Below are positions 14,567 through 17,641 of a DNA stretch of 17,641 nucleotides, in pieces. Location: positions 1 through 17,641 of the forward strand of contig JAHZEF010000032.1 in the NCBI GenBank assembly GCA_019422005.1. Reading direction: 5' to 3'. Source of the DNA: Clostridiales bacterium. Lineage in GTDB: Bacteria; Bacillota; Clostridia; Oscillospirales; Oscillospiraceae. The notes beneath the pieces are model-generated. The model was not told the DNA's origin, did not search any database, and saw only the letters and a program-made list of their open reading frames with translations. The translations under genes were made by a program, and so were the position numbers. How positions within the stretch are numbered: position 1 is the first letter of the stretch; the number at the start of each line of letters is the position of its first letter.

Positions 14567-15898
14567 ATGGACACCCTGTTTTCCAACGTCACCGTCGTCA
14601 CCATGGACGAGAGCATGCACGTCTATCCGGACGGTTTTGTCGGCGTCACCGGAGGAAAAATTTCCCATGTAGGAAAGAATCCGCCGCCGGAGAGCGACAG
14701 GCCGGAAACCATCATCGACGGCACCGGCATGGTTCTGATGCCGGGACTGATCAACTGTCATACCCATCTTCCCATGACCATTCTGCGGGGCTACGCCGAC
14801 GATTATGATCTGCAGACCTGGCTGACGGAACATATTTTCCCAAAGGAGGACCGCCTGGACGGCCGCGCCGTCAAGGCGGCGGCCCTGCTGGGCATCGCCG
14901 AATGCCTGCAGTTCGGCGTCACCTCCGTCTCGGAAATGTACGACCATGTGGACGCCATTGCCGAGGCCGCGGCGGAATCCGGCATCAAGGCCAACATCTC
15001 CCGGGGCGCCACCATGTTCCTGGGGGACGGGTTTGATTTTGAAACCTTCCCGGCCTGCCGGGAGCTGGTGGCCGCCCGCGACCGGTGGCACGGCTACGAC
15101 AACGGCCGCATCCGGATCGAGGCCGGCGTTCACGCCGAATATACCTCCACGTATCAATTCTGGGACGCCCTTTCCGAGTTTGCCGTCAATGAGGGCCTGC
15201 GCATGCAGGTGCACCTCTCCGAGACGCAGAACGAACACGAGACCTGCCTCGAAAAGTACGGGCTGACGCCGGCGGAAATTCTGGACTGCCACCATGTATT
15301 CGACGTGCCGGCCGTGGCGGCGCACTGCGTCTGGCTCAGCGAGTCGGACATGCGGCTGCTGGCGCGGCGGGGCGTCTCTGCCGTGCACTGCCCCGTCAGC
15401 AACCTGAAGCTGGCCAGCGGAACGGCCGACGTCATGGCGCTGGTCAAAAGCGGCATGAACGTCTGCCTGGGAACCGACGGCGCGGCTTCCAACAACAACC
15501 TCGACCTCTTCGAAGAGATGAAGCTGGCCGCGCTGCTGGCCAAGGAGAAGCACGGGGATCCCACAGCCGTGGCCGCGCCGGCCACGCTGATGATGGCCAC
15601 CGTCTGCGGCGCCCGGGCGCAGGGCCGGGAGCAGGAGTGCGGCATGATCAAGGAAGGGCTGGACGCCGACCTGATCCTGCTGGACTTCACCCGCCCGCAC
15701 CTGATGCCCTGCCACAATGTCATCTCCAGCCTGGTTTACTCCGCGCGCGGCAGTGATGTCTGCATGACCATGGTCCGCGGCCGGATCCTCTATACTGCCG
15801 GCAAATTCCCCACCATCGATCTGAACGCCGTGGTGAAAGAGCTGGCAGAGTACGCCATGCCGCGGGTTTTCCAGCCTGAACCGCCCGCCGGTACGTGA
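14567..15898 (+). CDS. mtaD: Amidohydrolase, 5'-methylthioadenosine/S-adenosylhomocysteine deaminase type
   Basis: Metal-dependent deaminase of the MtaD/SsnA/TrzN branch, most likely converting S-adenosylhomocysteine, methylthioadenosine or a related adenosine derivative to the inosine form. The 443 residues show PGLINCHTHLPMT with metal ligands His65 and His67, VHA (His189), QVHLSE (His216, Glu219), AAHCVWL (His253), HCPVSNLKLASG (274-285) and LGTDGAASNN with Asp304: a complete mononuclear metal site. Start: ATG at 14567 with GGAAAGGA 7 nt upstream; an in-frame start 30 nt earlier has no such site. It has its own promoter and leader. Substrate choice among MTA, SAH, 5'-deoxyadenosine or guanine-like compounds cannot be settled from sequence. 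Confidence 0.9.
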   Translation: MDTLFSNVTVVTMDESMHVYPDGFVGVTGGKISHVGKNPPPESDRPETIIDGTGMVLMPGLINCHTHLPMTILRGYADDYDLQTWLTEHIFPKEDRLDGRAVKAAALLGIAECLQFGVTSVSEMYDHVDAIAEAAAESGIKANISRGATMFLGDGFDFETFPACRELVAARDRWHGYDNGRIRIEAGVHAEYTSTYQFWDALSEFAVNEGLRMQVHLSETQNEHETCLEKYGLTPAEILDCHHVFDVPAVAAHCVWLSESDMRLLARRGVSAVHCPVSNLKLASGTADVMALVKSGMNVCLGTDGAASNNNLDLFEEMKLAALLAKEKHGDPTAVAAPATLMMATVCGARAQGREQECGMIKEGLDADLILLDFTRPHLMPCHNVISSLVYSARGSDVCMTMVRGRILYTAGKFPTIDLNAVVKELAEYAMPRVFQPEPPAGT

Positions 15899-15970
15899 CC
15901 GCCGGAAGGCGCGGCACCGCTCCGGCCGGCCCGTCCGCCCTGAGCGGCCCAGGAAAGGACTGATTGAATT

Positions 15971-17626
15971 TTGAATCAAAAACCGATTAAACGGCAGAGC
16001 TTCCTCCACGGCGCGGCCGTGCTGGCCCTGGCGACCTTCATTGTCAAGCTGATCGGCGCCTGCTATAAAATCCCGCTGGGCAATATCATCGGCGACGCAG
16101 GATACGGTTACTTTACCACCGCGTACGATATCTATTCCGTGCTGCTGACCATTTCCACAGCGGGCCTGCCGGTGGCCATGTCCCGGATGATCTCCGAGGC
16201 ACAGGCGCTGGGAAACAGCGCGCAGATCAAGCGGGTTTACAAGGCCTCTCTGTACGTCTTTCTGACCATCGGTATTGTCGGAAGCGGCGGCATGCTGCTG
16301 TTCTGCCGGCAGCTGGCGGCGTTTATGCGCTCCCCGGATTCCTGGGCCTCCATCGCCGCCCTGGCCCCTGCCGTGCTGTTCGTCTGCATCATCTCATCGT
16401 ACCGCGGTTTCTTTCAGGGCCAGCGGGATATGACGCCGACCTCCGTCAGCCAGGTATTCGAGGCGCTCTGCAAGCTGTTTATCGGTCTGGCCGCAGCCTG
16501 GCTTGTGATGAAGCAGACCAACGACGTCGTGCTGGCCGCGGGGGGCGCAATTCTGGGCGTTACCGTCGGCACTGTCATATCGGCGCTGTATCTGGGCGTC
16601 AAGCACCGGGCGGCGGCGGCATACCTGTCTGAGCAGGGCGGCGTCTGCAAGCCCATGGGCGTCACCATCCGACAGCTTCTGTCCATCGCAATTCCGATCA
16701 CCATCGGCGCGGCGGGCCTGCAGATCATCAATCTGATCGACGCGAAAATTGTCATGGCCCGGCTCATCGATGCCGCCGGATACTCACAGGACAGCGCCAA
16801 CGTGCTGAAGGGGATCTACAATTTCTGCCAGACGCTGTTCAATCTGCCCGCGGCCTTCATTGTCCCCATCACCGTTTCCATCATTCCCTCCATCACCAAC
16901 TTCCTGACCATGAAAAACGGCCGCGGCGCCTGGCAGATTGAAGAATCCGCCGTCCGCATCACCGCGCTCCTGGGGCTGCCCTGCGGCATAGGCCTCGCGG
17001 TGCTGGCCAGGCCGATTCTGGTTCTCCTGCGCGGATACGGCCCGGAGCAGCTGGCCACCGGCGTACCGATCCTGACCGTATTCGGCGTCGCCGTCATCTT
17101 CAACTGCCTGGTCCTTCTGACCAATGCCGTGATGCAGGCGCACGGGAACGTGACCACCCCCCTGGTCAACATGCTTATCGGCGGCGTTGTCAAGGTTGTC
17201 GTCAACTATATTCTGGTCGCAATCCCCGCCTTGAACATCATCGGCGCTCCCATCGGGACGCTGTGCTGCTACATCACCATTATCACGCTGAACCTGGTCG
17301 CCATGCGCAAAATGCTGAAGAACCGCTGCCCGCGGGTACTCTACACGCTGGGCAGGCCGCTTCTGGCTTCGCTGGTTATGGGCGGCGCGGCCTGGGCCTC
17401 CGCCGGCCTGCTGGGAAAGCTGGTCTCCTCCAACACCATCGTCTGCCTGGGTTCCATCGTGATTGCCTGCGCCGTGTACGCCGTGATGGTCCTGGCGCTC
17501 CGGATCATCACGCTGGATGACTGCATGCTGCTGCCAAAGGGGGAAAAAATTGCCAGATTCCTGAAAATTCACTGGGAATCTTGCACAAAAGCCTGGCGAA
17601 AGAAGGAAAGATCGGATAGATTTTAA
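15971..17626 (+). CDS. SpoVB-like polysaccharide/lipid II flippase of the MATE-MOP superfamily
   Basis: Integral membrane transporter, probably moving a lipid-linked cell-wall precursor across the membrane; SpoVB is required for spore cortex formation. The 551 residues contain about 14 hydrophobic segments. The N-terminus KRQSFLHGAAVLALATFIVKL is typical of SpoVB, as are AGYGYFTTAYDIYSVLLTIS and GLPVAMSRMISEAQ. TTG at 15971 is taken as start: it gives the expected short N-terminus, and GGAAAGGA lies about 11 nt upstream. It follows the amidohydrolase by 72 nt, without a promoter I can see, so co-transcription is likely. AAAAGGAAAA after its stop may be the ribosome-binding site of a further gene beyond the window. 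Clostridia have several paralogues (SpoVB, MurJ-like, YabM), so the exact one is not fixed. Confidence 0.9.
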   Translation: MNQKPIKRQSFLHGAAVLALATFIVKLIGACYKIPLGNIIGDAGYGYFTTAYDIYSVLLTISTAGLPVAMSRMISEAQALGNSAQIKRVYKASLYVFLTIGIVGSGGMLLFCRQLAAFMRSPDSWASIAALAPAVLFVCIISSYRGFFQGQRDMTPTSVSQVFEALCKLFIGLAAAWLVMKQTNDVVLAAGGAILGVTVGTVISALYLGVKHRAAAAYLSEQGGVCKPMGVTIRQLLSIAIPITIGAAGLQIINLIDAKIVMARLIDAAGYSQDSANVLKGIYNFCQTLFNLPAAFIVPITVSIIPSITNFLTMKNGRGAWQIEESAVRITALLGLPCGIGLAVLARPILVLLRGYGPEQLATGVPILTVFGVAVIFNCLVLLTNAVMQAHGNVTTPLVNMLIGGVVKVVVNYILVAIPALNIIGAPIGTLCCYITIITLNLVAMRKMLKNRCPRVLYTLGRPLLASLVMGGAAWASAGLLGKLVSSNTIVCLGSIVIACAVYAVMVLALRIITLDDCMLLPKGEKIARFLKIHWESCTKAWRKKERSDRF

Positions 17627-17641
17627 AAGGAAAAGCCGTTA

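Noticed and set aside
15917..15947. CCGCTC/GAGCGG inverted repeat between the amidohydrolase and flippase genes
   Set aside because: Only 6 bp with a 19-nt loop and no U-tract in GC-rich DNA; expected by chance.
1..17641. CRISPR arrays, tRNA/rRNA genes, insertion sequences, phage or defence genes
   Set aside because: Looked for regular repeats, cloverleaf segments, transposase-like frames and terminal repeats; none could be supported.

Overview
The window looks like chromosomal DNA from an endospore-forming, fairly GC-rich member of the Clostridia, probably Oscillospirales (family-level placement is inference). The evidence is a SpoVB-type flippase, a HemZ-type radical SAM protein, a bifunctional long Rel, the Firmicutes-style block recJ / rel / dtd / metallo-hydrolase / hemZ, and strong Shine-Dalgarno sites with frequent TTG and GTG starts. 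The window splits into two parts of different character.

Left part (1 to about 5950, minus strand, visibly lower GC): a sugar uptake and catabolism locus. In transcription order it holds a LacI-family regulator (5837-4797), an L-fucose/L-arabinose isomerase-family protein (4709-3288), an FGGY sugar kinase (3288-1798, start codon overlapping the isomerase stop as TAATG), a lipoprotein sugar-binding protein (1724-633) and the 5' part of a sugar ABC ATPase (493 to beyond base 1). Two 16-bp palindromes of the LacI/PurR type, TATGAAACGTTTCATA at 4733-4748 and a one-mismatch copy at 5899-5914, lie at the operon promoter and at the regulator's own promoter, so the regulator very likely controls both. 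The expected scheme is import, isomerisation of aldose to ketose, then phosphorylation. The sugar cannot be named from sequence, and no aldolase is visible.

Boundary (about 5950-6490): roughly 540 bp without a convincing gene, lying between the divergent lacI and recJ promoters. It coincides with the composition change and includes an orphan ribosome-binding site plus ATG just before recJ.

Right part (6554 to the end, plus strand, high GC): a housekeeping block. recJ (6554-8611), rel (8616-10790), dtd (10817-11266), an MBL-fold hydrolase (11369-11986), hemZ-like (11983-13440) and a uridine-kinase-like P-loop kinase (13446-14369) are tightly packed and probably co-transcribed from an extended -10 promoter just before recJ. 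They serve DNA repair, the stringent response, tRNA proofreading, detoxification, haem-type chemistry and nucleoside metabolism. A long GC hairpin follows. A new promoter (TTGACT-N17-TATAGT) then drives an MtaD-type amidohydrolase (14567-15898) through a leader of about 100 nt that can pair with its own ribosome-binding site, followed by a SpoVB-like flippase (15971-17626).

No rRNA, tRNA, CRISPR array, transposase or phage gene was seen. The most interesting leads are the uncharacterised isomerase/kinase pathway with its matched operators and the cysteine cluster in its isomerase, a TGTGA-N6-TCACA repeat inside the operon, and the SD-sequestering leader before the amidohydrolase. The window shows nothing clearly recognisable as a wholly new system.
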